Assembly: GCA_017621225.1 (NCBI GenBank)
Contig: JAGATN010000037.1
Coordinates: 62,001 to 126,000, forward strand
Length of the DNA stretch: 64,000 bases
From: Muribaculaceae bacterium
GTDB taxonomy: Bacteria > Bacteroidota > Bacteroidia > Bacteroidales > Muribaculaceae
Direction of reading: 5' to 3'
Part shown: positions 1-8,812 of the stretch, in pieces
Position numbering within the stretch: position 1 is the stretch's first letter
How the letters are laid out: each line of letters begins with the position of its first letter
Notes under the pieces: model-generated
The model's database searches: none
Told to the model about the DNA's origin: nothing
Seen by the model: the letters and a program-made list of their open reading frames with translations, nothing else
Translations under genes and position numbers: made by a program

Positions 1-1
1 G

Positions 2-982
2 GAGATACGCGACCGGGGCTTCGACTCTCAATTTTTCATCAACGGGCTTGCCGGATATTTCCGCGACCTGATGGTGGCACGCGACCCGTCGACGCTCTCG
101 CTCATCGAAGCCGGCGACGACGCGAAGCAAGCAATGGCCGAGCGCGCGGCAAAATGCACTACCGATTTCATATACAAGGCAATGTGCCTGTGCAACGATG
201 CCGACCTGAATTATCGCGTAGCATCGAACAAGCAGTTTCTCGTAGAACTGACTTTGGCTAAAATATGCCAATTACTCAGCTCCTCGTCCAGTAACGGTAG
301 CCACGGCGAGGGGCAGCTTAAGCCAATTCAGGCTACCCATCCGCGAACGACGGACAACGCCCAACGCGCGCCGCAAACCAACACGCCGCCGCAAGCAGCA
401 GCTCAACCGAAGCCTGCCGCCGCCAAGACCGTTGCCCCCGTTCACGCAACACCCGCACAACACATTCCCGTAGCGCCTCCGGCGCAGCCGGCCGCATCGG
501 CATCGATTTATGGCCGCAAAAACGCCACTACGCTTAAAGTGCCGTCGATGCACATGAACAGAACCGAACATACGGCCGCATCGCAGCCGACCGCATCATC
601 GCAAATCGGCGCAAAACGCGAAACTCCGTTTCCGCTATCGGCCTTCGAATCGGCGTGGAGCACTTACATAGCCACCCACCCCAAGTCGCACATACTCATC
701 AACACGATGCGCGTGGCCAACCCTACGCATAAAGGCAACGGCCTGTTTACCGTGACCGTCGAAAACGAGATGCAGCATGACCTGATGGAGCGTTCGAAGC
801 CCGACATACTGACATTTCTGCGCGATTCGCTGTCGAACGACACCATAGAGCTTGAAGTCCTGATAAACCAAGGCGACGAAAGCAAATACGTGCTAAACGA
901 CCGCGAGTTAGTTGCCGAAATGGTGAAAGAATCCCCGGAATTGAAAAAATTCATCGACGACTTCAAACTATCAATCAGTTAA
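2..982 (+). CDS. dnaX: DNA polymerase III gamma/tau subunit, C-terminal part (window edge)
   Basis: The reading frame is open from base 2, so the gene enters from the left and its ATPase domain lies outside the window. The first visible residues (GFDSQFFINGLAGYFRDLMVARD) match the collar region of DnaX that follows the AAA+ module. A Pro/Ala/Gln-rich linker occupies roughly bases 330-520. A compact C-terminal domain follows, probably the tau-like end that contacts other replisome parts. The clamp-loader role in the cytoplasm is known for the family. It is followed after 31 bp by a lipoprotein gene on the same strand and probably shares its transcript. An internal Met at base 71 is not the real start. 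Confidence 0.9.
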   Translation, partial: EIRDRGFDSQFFINGLAGYFRDLMVARDPSTLSLIEAGDDAKQAMAERAAKCTTDFIYKAMCLCNDADLNYRVASNKQFLVELTLAKICQLLSSSSSNGSHGEGQLKPIQATHPRTTDNAQRAPQTNTPPQAAAQPKPAAAKTVAPVHATPAQHIPVAPPAQPAASASIYGRKNATTLKVPSMHMNRTEHTAASQPTASSQIGAKRETPFPLSAFESAWSTYIATHPKSHILINTMRVANPTHKGNGLFTVTVENEMQHDLMERSKPDILTFLRDSLSNDTIELEVLINQGDESKYVLNDRELVAEMVKESPELKKFIDDFKLSIS

Positions 983-1013
983 CTCAACGATATCCAAACT
1001 CACCATACAAACA

Positions 1014-1520
1014 ATGGGAATAAACATAAAGACATACATCAGCAAAATAGCCTGTGTAGTAGCGATGTCGCTGGCAATTTGCGGCTGCTCGCGCGAAAAC
1101 TCATTGGAAGCCGACCTTCAACAGGCCGAAATGTCGGTGGCGCAAGGCGACATGCGCGCCGCAAGCAGCATATTGCGTCACATAGTGAAAGACGGCAAGA
1201 ACCTTTCGGGGCTTCCGGCAAGCAAACTCGCACGACTATCGCTGATATACATGCAAATAGCCGACAGCATGGACCAAAGCGAAAACGTGGCACTCGCCAC
1301 GCAATGCTACAATCAGGCGTTTACCGCCGACCCCGACAGCGCCACGCAGTTTTACTCGTCGGTGTCACCCGAACACACCCGATACACCGTAATGCTCTCG
1401 GCACTGTCGGGCAACCAGAACAATGCCGATTCGATACCCGAATTTGCCGACGACGCGTTCGGCAACGACATGGCCGAGGATTCGACCGCATCACACTCAC
1501 ACGACGCCACTCAACATTAA
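1014..1520 (+). CDS. Small lipoprotein, TPR-like
   Basis: 168 residues. The N-terminus has a signal peptide ending in a lipobox (AICGCS, Cys at about residue 24), so it is probably an outer-membrane or periplasmic lipoprotein. The mature part is helical and Ala/Gln-rich and resembles one or two TPR units (AEMSVAQGDMRAASSILRHI; ATQCYNQAFTADPDSA). The tail is acidic and His-rich. No enzymatic motif is visible. It lies between dnaX and the SUI1-like gene with short gaps, so it is likely cotranscribed. The function is unknown. Confidence 0.75.
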   Translation: MGINIKTYISKIACVVAMSLAICGCSRENSLEADLQQAEMSVAQGDMRAASSILRHIVKDGKNLSGLPASKLARLSLIYMQIADSMDQSENVALATQCYNQAFTADPDSATQFYSSVSPEHTRYTVMLSALSGNQNNADSIPEFADDAFGNDMAEDSTASHSHDATQH

Positions 1521-1532
1521 CGCACTCGAACA

Positions 1533-1865
1533 ATGGACTGGACTGAAGCATTAAAGGCATTCCGCGACGCAAACCCCGACTTGCCGGAAGGTTCGGAACA
1601 AGCCACATCGGAAAACAACGCAAAACCGACGTTGCCGCGACTCGACATATCGTACGAGCGCAAAGGGCGCGCCGGAAAGCCCGCCACCATAATTTCGGGA
1701 TTCACTTGCGACGACAACGAACTTCGCTCGATAGCCTCGACCATAAAAACGAAGATGGGCACGGGCGGATCGGCGCGCGGAAAAGAGATACTGGTTCAGG
1801 GCGACCGCCGCGAACAAGCCGCCGGACTGCTCAAAGAAATGGGCTATAAAGTACGCATATTATAG
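1533..1865 (+). CDS. SUI1/eIF1-like translation factor (YciH type)
   Basis: 110 residues. The C-terminal two thirds match the SUI1 fold: a basic strand (GRAGKPATIISGF), a helix (DDNELRSIASTIKTKMGTGGSARG), then EILVQGD and a final GYKVRIL strand. The GTGGS loop and QGD motif are typical of bacterial YciH, which binds the small ribosomal subunit and affects initiation fidelity. The first 45 residues are less conserved. It starts 12 bp after the lipoprotein and ends 22 bp before the helicase gene, consistent with one operon. Confidence 0.85.
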   Translation: MDWTEALKAFRDANPDLPEGSEQATSENNAKPTLPRLDISYERKGRAGKPATIISGFTCDDNELRSIASTIKTKMGTGGSARGKEILVQGDRREQAAGLLKEMGYKVRIL

Positions 1866-1887
1866 GCACACATCATCCTCCACTTTC

Positions 1888-4800
1888 ATGCTGTCAATAT
1901 ACAAAGCTTCGGCCGGTTCGGGGAAAACGTACAAACTTGCATTCGAATACATCAAACTCCTGCTCGGCTACAAGTCAGAAGGCACCGACAGGTATTACCT
2001 GAGCAAGAGCAACGCCAACCGACACCGCTCCATACTGGCCATTACGTTTACCAACAAGGCCACCGAGGAGATGAAGCGGCGAATAATACATGAGCTCGCC
2101 GTACTCGCCCAAATGGAGCCGGGATGGGAGAAGGAAAGCTCATATCTCGACGACCTCATAAAGCTGTTCGGATGCACGGTCGACGAGATACGCGCGGCAG
2201 CCGCAAACGCGCTGCGCAACATATTGTGCGACTTCAGCTTTTTCAACATAAGCACCATCGACTCATTTTTTCAGCTGATATTGCGCACATTTGCCCGCGA
2301 GGCCGAACTTACCGGAAACTACGAACTCGACCTTCACTCCGACTATGCGGTGGCTTACGGCGTGAACGAACTGTTTCAATCGCTGGCCATAACGCACGAC
2401 GACCCCGACACGCAACGAACCGTAAAGTGGATCACGGACTACCTAATGTCGAAGATGGAGCGAGGCGACTCCACGTCGCTGTTCAATCGCACCGCCAAGC
2501 TGCACAAAAATTTCATAAGGCTTATAAACGACCTCAACAACGAGACCCTCGCCACGCGCCATGCCGAGATATCGGAATATCTTGCCGACCATTCGCGCAT
2601 CGAAAATTTTCTCACTCAAATAAATGAGTATCGCCGCATACTCATAGCCGACATACAGCAGGCTTGCCACGATGCCCTCAGCGCCATCGACACGCATTGC
2701 GCCACGCTAAAATCGGGAGTCAACGGCAAGTTCACGAAACTGCTCGTTTCGCGCTCGACCGACACGAAGCTTGCCAAACCGTCGGCCATGATAATCGACG
2801 CGGCCGACGATCCGTCATCGACGTTCACCAACGGCCTGAAAAAGCAGATAGAAACCCACCCCATGCCTGAACTGGAACGAGCCATACAGTCAGCATGCCG
2901 CACAATAATCGACAACTACGGCATCATGATCACGGCTTCGCTCATACAGCAAAACATATTCGTGCTCGGAGTGCTTTCCAAGATATTCGGATTCATCGAG
3001 CAATTCCGAACGGAGAACAACACGCTGCTTCTATCGGACACCAATTCACTATTACGCAACATAATAGGCGAAGATGACACCCCATTCATATACGAAAGGC
3101 TCGGATTGCGCCTGCATCACTTCCTGATCGACGAGTTTCAGGACACTTCGCGAATGCAATGGGATAACCTCCGGCCCATGGTAAGCGAAAGCATCTCGAC
3201 CAATTCCGACTGTCTGATAATAGGCGACGAGAAGCAATGCATCTATCGATTCCGAAACTCCGACCCGTCGCTACTGCAACATCACATAGAGGAGCAATTC
3301 GCCGGACAAACAATGATAACCGGTAAGGCGGAGAACGAAAACACCAACTGGCGAAGCTCGGCCGACGTAGTGGAATTTAACAACGAACTGTTCAGACTGC
3401 TTGCCTCGGAATGCGGATGCGCCGACATATACGCAAACGTTTGCCAAAACACGGCACAGGCCGACCATCCGGGCTACGTCAAAATATCGGCAATAGAGGC
3501 CGACAGCGTTGACGAATATGCCGAGACCGCGCTCGAGCAGATGGCCGACGAGATAAAACGCCAAATCGAATCAGGCTACAAGGCATCGGAAATAGCGGTA
3601 TTGACACGTAAAATAGCCGAAGGCGAACGCGTGATAGAATATCTGATACATCGAATATCGACCGACGATGAATTTCCGAAATTCCGAATCGTCTCCGACG
3701 ATGCAATGCGCGTAGATTCGGCTCCATCGGTAAGACTGATAGTAAGTGCGCTGAAAATGATGGTGTCGGTCGACCAGACGGCACCGGACGAAGCGGCCAC
3801 ATCCGAACCCGCCGCCAGAAAGACGCGTCGCGACCTGATGAAATTCATAAACGTGTTTGAAATAATGTCGAACAAGGGCCTGCAACCCGATGAAGCGATT
3901 GGCGAAGCATTAAGGTCGCACAACAAATATGCATTGGACTTCAAGGCCGAAACATCGGTCAACAGCTTCAACCTCACGTCGCTCGTAGAGTGCATCATAT
4001 CGTCCGATTTCATATCCGATGATATGAAGGAGAATGAAAACATGTTCATATCGGCATTTCAGGACATTGTTTCTGATTTCAGCTCCACCGGAATAAACGA
4101 CATAAATTCATTCATAGACTGGTGGGATGAAAAAGGGCACAAATCGAAAATATCGGCACCGCAGGACGATGACTCGCTGAGAGTAATGACCATCCACAAG
4201 TCGAAGGGGCTCGAATTCAAATGCGTGCACATACCGTTTACGCAGCACAAGATGGTCAACTTCCAGTCGCACGAATGGTTTGACGGCCAATTGCTGACCG
4301 ACACGTTCAAGTTCATTGACCCCGAATTGATTCCGCCGCTCATCCCCATTGTTCCGGCCGGCGCGCTCGCCTACACCCCGTGGTGCGAACAATACGAACG
4401 CCGCAGGAAGGAGCAACTGCTCGACGAGCTCAACATACTATACGTGGCATTCACACGAGCCATCGACGAGCTCACGGTAAGTTACAGCAAACCCAAGTCG
4501 GCCACGTGCGATACGGCCGGGAGCTACATCAGCCTCGCCATCAACTCGCCAACGCTCCAATCGCACACGTCGCTTGACGGAACATTCATAAAAGGCACCC
4601 CCACCACGCCCAAACGCAACAGCCGAAGCAAATCGAACACCGTGCTCGAACCGTCGGAAAGCGTGTTTATGCCCGTCTACAAATCAAACGTCAGAAAGGA
4701 TTTGTGGGATAACATAAATCTCGATGACATACGCCCGATCGACTTCTCTTATTCGCGCCATAGAGGCATAGTGCTACACAACGTGCTGAGACGCACTCGC

Positions 4801-5178
4801 ACGTCCTCCGACCTGCCGAATGCAGTGGCCGAGGAAGTAAGAGCAGGATACATTCCGCACCACGAGGCGCAAAGCGTAATCGACAGTCTTGAGGCGGAAT
4901 TGTCAAGAGAGGAAGTAAAGCCCTGGTTCGACGGATTCACGCGCGTACTTTGCGAACGCGAACTGACAAGCGCCGACGGAAAGCATCACCGCCCCGACCG
5001 CATAGTGTGGACCGCCGGAGGCACCATCGACGTGATCGACTACAAATTCGGTCAAGAGAACAAAAACAAATATGCGCGTCAGGTAAATGATTACATTAGC
5101 CACATGAGGTCAATGGGCTACGACAATGTAAAGGGCTACGTGTGGTATCTCGATTCAGGCAAGATAGTTAAGGTATAG
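1888..5178 (+). CDS. UvrD/RecB-family helicase-nuclease (AddA-like)
   Basis: 1096 residues. The N-terminus carries Walker A (ASAGSGKT, residues 7-14), then motif Ia (ITFTNKATEEM), Walker B (LIDEFQDTSRMQW), motif III (IGDEKQCIYRFRNSDP), motif IV (NWRSSADVV), motif V (VMTIHKSKGLEFK) and motif VI (ILYVAFTRAID). A PD-(D/E)XK nuclease signature, IDVIDYK (residues 1047-1053), lies near the C-terminus. This order is that of the AddA/RecB subunit of bacterial double-strand-break resection enzymes. In related Bacteroidales an AddB-like nuclease commonly sits beside it (recollection). Here the next plus-strand gene is an R-M controller, so the partner is not adjacent. It is probably last in the dnaX operon. 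Confidence 0.9.
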   Translation: MLSIYKASAGSGKTYKLAFEYIKLLLGYKSEGTDRYYLSKSNANRHRSILAITFTNKATEEMKRRIIHELAVLAQMEPGWEKESSYLDDLIKLFGCTVDEIRAAAANALRNILCDFSFFNISTIDSFFQLILRTFAREAELTGNYELDLHSDYAVAYGVNELFQSLAITHDDPDTQRTVKWITDYLMSKMERGDSTSLFNRTAKLHKNFIRLINDLNNETLATRHAEISEYLADHSRIENFLTQINEYRRILIADIQQACHDALSAIDTHCATLKSGVNGKFTKLLVSRSTDTKLAKPSAMIIDAADDPSSTFTNGLKKQIETHPMPELERAIQSACRTIIDNYGIMITASLIQQNIFVLGVLSKIFGFIEQFRTENNTLLLSDTNSLLRNIIGEDDTPFIYERLGLRLHHFLIDEFQDTSRMQWDNLRPMVSESISTNSDCLIIGDEKQCIYRFRNSDPSLLQHHIEEQFAGQTMITGKAENENTNWRSSADVVEFNNELFRLLASECGCADIYANVCQNTAQADHPGYVKISAIEADSVDEYAETALEQMADEIKRQIESGYKASEIAVLTRKIAEGERVIEYLIHRISTDDEFPKFRIVSDDAMRVDSAPSVRLIVSALKMMVSVDQTAPDEAATSEPAARKTRRDLMKFINVFEIMSNKGLQPDEAIGEALRSHNKYALDFKAETSVNSFNLTSLVECIISSDFISDDMKENENMFISAFQDIVSDFSSTGINDINSFIDWWDEKGHKSKISAPQDDDSLRVMTIHKSKGLEFKCVHIPFTQHKMVNFQSHEWFDGQLLTDTFKFIDPELIPPLIPIVPAGALAYTPWCEQYERRRKEQLLDELNILYVAFTRAIDELTVSYSKPKSATCDTAGSYISLAINSPTLQSHTSLDGTFIKGTPTTPKRNSRSKSNTVLEPSESVFMPVYKSNVRKDLWDNINLDDIRPIDFSYSRHRGIVLHNVLRRTRTSSDLPNAVAEEVRAGYIPHHEAQSVIDSLEAELSREEVKPWFDGFTRVLCERELTSADGKHHRPDRIVWTAGGTIDVIDYKFGQENKNKYARQVNDYISHMRSMGYDNVKGYVWYLDSGKIVKV

Positions 5179-5189
5179 GCACAAAAAAA

Positions 5190-5288
5190 GGGTAAGCTTA
5201 CTACATCGCACCGCTACGACCCGGTACCGCTGCTTCGATCAAGACCTGACGGAGTTCCCGGGGAGCTGGTCGTGTAGGACTTACCCGG
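5190..5288 (-). ncRNA. ffs: Signal recognition particle RNA (small bacterial type)
   Basis: On the minus strand this segment contains GTCAGGTC...GAAGCAGC, the symmetric-loop and apical part of SRP helix 8 that binds Ffh. It is flanked by complementary arms (GGGTAAGTCCTACACGACC at the 5' end, GGTCGTAGCG...CTTACCC at the 3' end) that close one long hairpin of about 97-99 nt. A T7 tract follows the 3' arm (plus 5183-5189). A perfect promoter lies immediately upstream (5292-5322). The apical loop reads UCUUGAUCGA, not the usual UCCGGAAGGA, so the GNRA tetraloop is replaced by a UGAU-type loop. The gene is antisense to any readthrough from the helicase gene, which ends only 11 bp away. Confidence 0.9.
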
Positions 5289-5291
5289 CTG

Positions 5292-5322
5292 CAAAAGTAC
5301 AACCTTTTTTCCTTACGGCAAA
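5292..5322 (-). promoter_or_regulatory. Promoter of SRP RNA
   Basis: Read on the minus strand: TTTG (plus 5319-5322), a 19-nt spacer, then TACTTTTG (plus 5292-5299). This matches the Bacteroidetes primary sigma consensus TTTG-N19-21-TAnnTTTG exactly. The predicted start falls at about 5286-5288, the first base of the SRP hairpin. Confidence 0.88.
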
Positions 5323-5430
5323 CAAATACGGCAAAAAGTTTGTGGACAAGCACCTCTTTCACTTAAAATCGTCAGAAGTATGCGAAAATAGTCTATTTTA
5401 TAGTAAAAATACCTATATTTGCATACGGCA

Positions 5431-5461
5431 ATGCCGAAGCATAGCCTTCGGCATTTTTTTT
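5431..5461 (+). terminator. Rho-independent terminator
   Basis: A perfect 9-bp stem, ATGCCGAAG/CTTCGGCAT, with loop CATAGC is followed by eight T residues on the plus strand. It is the first plus-strand terminator after the helicase gene, so that transcript would run across the SRP gene in antisense. A TATATTTG -7-like element lies just upstream (5414-5421) without a -33 box; it could start a transcript of only about 35 nt. Confidence 0.8.
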
Positions 5462-5563
5462 CATAGGATTAAAAAGTTTTAAAGAGGCGGAGCGGCCGAG
5501 ACGGCTCTTTCGCCTCGTATTTTTGCCACATGAAAATAAACATTACAAGCTCGCACAATGGAT

Positions 5564-5624
5564 GCTAATTATTGTATGTTGTAGACGTATATTATTCACC
5601 ATAATTTTACAGACAATAATTAGC
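5564..5624 (+). promoter_or_regulatory. Inverted-repeat operator of the R-M controller
   Basis: Two perfect 12-bp arms, GCTAATTATTGT (5564-5575) and ACAATAATTAGC (5613-5624), enclose 37 bp. The right arm ends 2 bp before the ATG of the XRE gene and covers its ribosome-binding region. Position and symmetry fit autoregulation by the XRE protein, as in C-protein-controlled R-M systems. Alternatively the arms pair in the mRNA leader and hide the start. The rest of the 5179-5626 gap holds the SRP gene, the terminator and a GC-rich hairpin at about 5483-5516. Confidence 0.55.
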
Positions 5625-5626
5625 GT

Positions 5627-5842
5627 ATGAAAACAGATGTAGCACTTCTCAAAGAATTTGGGCTTAAAGTTCAACAACGGAGAAAGGAACTCGGCATCTC
5701 GCAAGAGGAGCTTGCATATCGAGCCGGAGTTCATCGTACATATATTGGTATGATTGAAAGAGCAGAGAGAAACATAACTCTCAGTAATCTCAAAAGAATA
5801 GCCGATGCATTACAAGTAGACATCAAAGATCTTTTCGATTAA
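5627..5842 (+). CDS. XRE-family regulator, R-M controller (C) protein
   Basis: 71 residues, almost entirely a Cro/C1-type helix-turn-helix: LGISQEELAYRAGVHRTYIGMIERAERNITLSNLKRIADAL. Size and sequence match C proteins of type II R-M systems, which time expression of the endonuclease. Its stop is 1 bp before the endonuclease ATG, so the two are a translationally close pair. A 12-bp inverted repeat overlaps its leader. The block is AT-rich compared with its chromosomal neighbours, which suggests acquisition. Confidence 0.85.
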   Translation: MKTDVALLKEFGLKVQQRRKELGISQEELAYRAGVHRTYIGMIERAERNITLSNLKRIADALQVDIKDLFD

Positions 5843-5843
5843 A

Positions 5844-6680
5844 ATGAATATGTTAACAATACAAGAAGCAGTAAATCAAATAAAATATTTAATAGAAGAT
5901 GCCATTGTTAGAGGTGGCATCGAAAGGAAAAACAACCTTATCCGCTCACAAACTCCTATATGCAAGCTCCATGACGCAGCAAAAGCCGCATTTATAGCAA
6001 ATGGCGTAAATCCAAACTTGATCGCACCGGCATATGGAAAACATACAGGAGAACAAAAATTAGCAGGATTCTTTAAGCGTAAAGACCAAGACATATGCTT
6101 TATGCCTAACAACTATCAAATGCACGAAGAAATTCTTGATTTTGATGGGATATTGAAGGGGCAAAAAGACCCATTCGGATATCAATTAACCGAACATATT
6201 TTATCCGTAAATGTAAGGAGTCAACTTAGCAGCACTGCTAAAAATTTTGATACACTTTATGAACGAACATTTGCAGAGGCTTTGAATTTACATTTGAGGT
6301 GTCCTGAAATGGTTCTTGGAGAATTTTATATGATTCCGGTATATGAGTACGATGACACCTTAGCCAAGAACAATATAGTGGGGTTCAAAAGAAATACGAA
6401 TATATCCAAACATTTGGAAAAATATATTTACTCGTTTAATGCGGTAAATGGGCGCAATACCACGGTTGGAGAAGAATACAAGTACGAACGTGTATGCCTG
6501 CTTATAGTAGATTTTAACCAGCCAACGCCCAAAATTTACAACACAAATGCGGAGTTGATAGCAGATCGTCTTTTGCCTGCCGACACCACTGCATCCATAG
6601 ACAATATGAGTTTTCCGAACTTCGCAACAGAATTAATAAGAATCTACGAACAAAGATTTGGGACAGGGAGATTTATATGA
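5844..6680 (+). CDS. Probable type II restriction endonuclease
   Basis: 278 residues. The assignment rests mainly on context: a controller gene 1 bp upstream and an adenine methyltransferase converging on it. Residues about 118-165 (ILSVNVRSQLSS..KNFDTLYERTFAEALNL) are laid out like the catalytic segment I recall for PaeR7I/XhoI-type enzymes (an E-A-K-S-Q stretch, then an NF-rich helix). Here the E and K positions read N and R, so I cannot point to a canonical PD-(D/E)XK triad. Its last 37 bp overlap the 3' end of the methyltransferase gene on the other strand. The recognition site cannot be read from the sequence. It is either a divergent active enzyme of its own family or, less likely, catalytically dead. 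Confidence 0.7.
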   Translation: MNMLTIQEAVNQIKYLIEDAIVRGGIERKNNLIRSQTPICKLHDAAKAAFIANGVNPNLIAPAYGKHTGEQKLAGFFKRKDQDICFMPNNYQMHEEILDFDGILKGQKDPFGYQLTEHILSVNVRSQLSSTAKNFDTLYERTFAEALNLHLRCPEMVLGEFYMIPVYEYDDTLAKNNIVGFKRNTNISKHLEKYIYSFNAVNGRNTTVGEEYKYERVCLLIVDFNQPTPKIYNTNAELIADRLLPADTTASIDNMSFPNFATELIRIYEQRFGTGRFI

Positions 6681-8506
6681 TAAATCTCCTCTAAATAGGC
6701 ATTTAATTCTTCGTCGTCAGAGATATTTCTGATACGATTAATTTGCACATCATTCAAAAACGGTATAGTAAACTTCTCTATAAAGTTTTTCTGATAACAT
6801 GGATACCCACCTTCGATGGCAACGCTTGTTGCTGTAATATAATAGTGCATAATATTAGAGTTGAGAATCTTCTGAATAACATCCAAGTTGTTGATTTCTG
6901 CGATAGGATTAATATCAAACAGATTGTTAGAAGTCTCACGAAAGTATATGCCATATCCATTAGTAAATAGACTGGTTTCATCCAAATCAATAAGAAAACG
7001 AGGAGTTTTACTAAAAGTTGGAGTATATAGTTTAACGCCTTTTCTATTTAATCCTTGGGTTCGACCATAACTATAAAATGGAGTATATTTGTGTTTGCCT
7101 TTTCCACGTTTGGCCAATATGTCCTTAACATAAATAAAATAGGCATAACAATGCGGATACAATGAAGCCATTTCATCTTCAGGAATTGGATTCATTTTTC
7201 CGTTAATCATCTTATATGGAAAAATAAAATGCCTTTCGTTGGAAGTAATGTCAGCTTGACATTTCATATCAGAAATTTTTACCGTGCTGCGTGTCAAGTG
7301 TTTTTCTACTTTCCAAGTAATATTATCTCGAACAAAATAAAAATAAGTGTCATCAGATGAAATCGGGAAGAAAGAGTAAACTTCATCTTTTAGAGTCGCA
7401 ATCCCAACACAAATGTTAAAGAGTTGACCAATAGGTTCGCCTACGGACTCAATTTGTTTTATTATGTATAGTTCATCGCCACATAGCAAACGCCATTTTT
7501 TTGCATTTAGCCCATCATATCGATTGGATGAAAAAAAGATAGCATTCAGAAAATCGGATGGAGTTTGATGATTCCTTATTCGTCCATACTCAATGGAATA
7601 ATTTTTTTGTTTATTAATGAAAGAAATAGCGGTATAAGTTTGGACATCAAAAACTTTAACAGCGTTAAAATCTACAATTTTATAGACGCATTGGTATCGT
7701 TGAAAATAAATTCTCAACGATTCTCCTGAGAGTGAGGTAAAGAAATTATTAGGAGTAATGTATCCTAATCTTCCTGTATCTGAAAGAAGGTTATGACCTA
7801 ACTCAAAAAAGGCAAAATAAAGATTGTAAGTGCCAAACGAGGTCGTAGCCCAATTAGACGCAAGGAAATTTCTGTTCTCATCCGTCAAATCTTGGAATTT
7901 CACATAAGGCGGATTTCCAACAATACAATCAAATTTTTGATTCCAGTTATGACGAAGACTATCACAACAAATAATGTTAATATCATCTGCAGAAATATTC
8001 TCCCCATAACTAAGAGCAAACAAGCTAATTAGTAGTTTAGCTCGTTTAACGTTGTAATCAAGGATGTCGGCGCCTCTAAGATTATTTTTAAGGATTTCAG
8101 AAATTGAGGAATTATATTTCCTAATATAATATTTTAAAATACCTAATAGAAATGCACCACACCCACAACTTAGGTCGACAATCGTCTCAGAACGAGTTGG
8201 AGCCACCGTATTAACAATATAATCAACAATATAGGCAGGCGTGAAGAACGCTCCGTTTAATATCCGGTCTGATTTTGGAATTAATAGTTCAAACGCAACC
8301 GATAATTCTTCAAGAGAATATTCTCCTAAGTCGGCAACATCTCTGTAAAGGGATGTATTAGTGGGGAAATTAGAAATGTACTCAGATAAATATTGAGAGC
8401 ATTCAACATTTATGTTATTAACCTCAATATAGCGAAGAATCAATGATTTCTCAATGTCTAATATACTATATTGCTTTATTATATTATTTAGAGCATTTGT
8501 ATTCAT
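6644..8506 (-). CDS. DNA adenine-N6 methyltransferase (gamma class, TaqI-like)
   Basis: 620 residues. The AdoMet-binding motif I is VDLSCGCGAF (about 110-119), preceded by GAFFTPAYIVDYI. The catalytic motif IV is NPPY (198-201). The order FxGxG before NPPY defines gamma-class adenine methyltransferases, as in M.TaqI and M.PaeR7I. The C-terminal half ends with a TaqI-C-like target-recognition signature (ILNSNIMHYYI...GGYPCYQKNFIEKFTIP). It protects host DNA against the adjacent endonuclease. It follows an XRE gene by 9 bp on the same strand. Its 3' end overlaps the endonuclease gene by 37 bp, an unusual tail-to-tail arrangement. Confidence 0.9.
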   Translation of the reverse strand: MNTNALNNIIKQYSILDIEKSLILRYIEVNNINVECSQYLSEYISNFPTNTSLYRDVADLGEYSLEELSVAFELLIPKSDRILNGAFFTPAYIVDYIVNTVAPTRSETIVDLSCGCGAFLLGILKYYIRKYNSSISEILKNNLRGADILDYNVKRAKLLISLFALSYGENISADDINIICCDSLRHNWNQKFDCIVGNPPYVKFQDLTDENRNFLASNWATTSFGTYNLYFAFFELGHNLLSDTGRLGYITPNNFFTSLSGESLRIYFQRYQCVYKIVDFNAVKVFDVQTYTAISFINKQKNYSIEYGRIRNHQTPSDFLNAIFFSSNRYDGLNAKKWRLLCGDELYIIKQIESVGEPIGQLFNICVGIATLKDEVYSFFPISSDDTYFYFVRDNITWKVEKHLTRSTVKISDMKCQADITSNERHFIFPYKMINGKMNPIPEDEMASLYPHCYAYFIYVKDILAKRGKGKHKYTPFYSYGRTQGLNRKGVKLYTPTFSKTPRFLIDLDETSLFTNGYGIYFRETSNNLFDINPIAEINNLDVIQKILNSNIMHYYITATSVAIEGGYPCYQKNFIEKFTIPFLNDVQINRIRNISDDEELNAYLEEIYHINLPVPNLCS

Positions 8507-8515
8507 CTATTCCTG

Positions 8516-8806
8516 CTATTTAATAGAGTCATTAATAGTGTCGGCGACTATATCAAGTATCAGGGTCGCATCTTTTTCAGAAGACACAACACTATACACT
8601 TTATTGGCAATCCACATATTTCTCAACTCGGAACTATCAATGTTGAGTTTTGATGCCAAAATTGGAATATGTTCTTCTTTTAGCGATCGTTGACCTCGTT
8701 CGTATCTACTATACATAGGGACATCAACCGAAAGGACTCTTGCAATATCTTTTTGTGCAAATCCCAACGATTCACGGCGTTGCCTAATGTATTCACAAAA
8801 CTTCAT
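8516..8806 (-). CDS. XRE-family regulator paired with the methyltransferase
   Basis: 96 residues from the ATG at 8806. A longer reading frame begins at a TTG at 8821, but that codon lies inside a palindrome and is unlikely to be the start. The N-terminal half is a helix-turn-helix domain (LGFAQKDIARVLSVDVPMYSRYERGQRSLKEEHIPILASKL). The C-terminal 35 residues are an extra helical tail, perhaps for dimerisation. It ends 9 bp before the methyltransferase start, so it probably sets methylase level. It is not similar enough to the 71-residue controller to be a recent copy. Confidence 0.85.
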   Translation of the reverse strand: MKFCEYIRQRRESLGFAQKDIARVLSVDVPMYSRYERGQRSLKEEHIPILASKLNIDSSELRNMWIANKVYSVVSSEKDATLILDIVADTINDSIK

Positions 8807-8812
8807 ATGCTC

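Noticed and set aside
5414-5461. Independent tiny RNA from TATATTTG to the T8 terminator
   Set aside because: The -33 box is missing and the hairpin is explained as terminator of the upstream operon; kept only as a remark.
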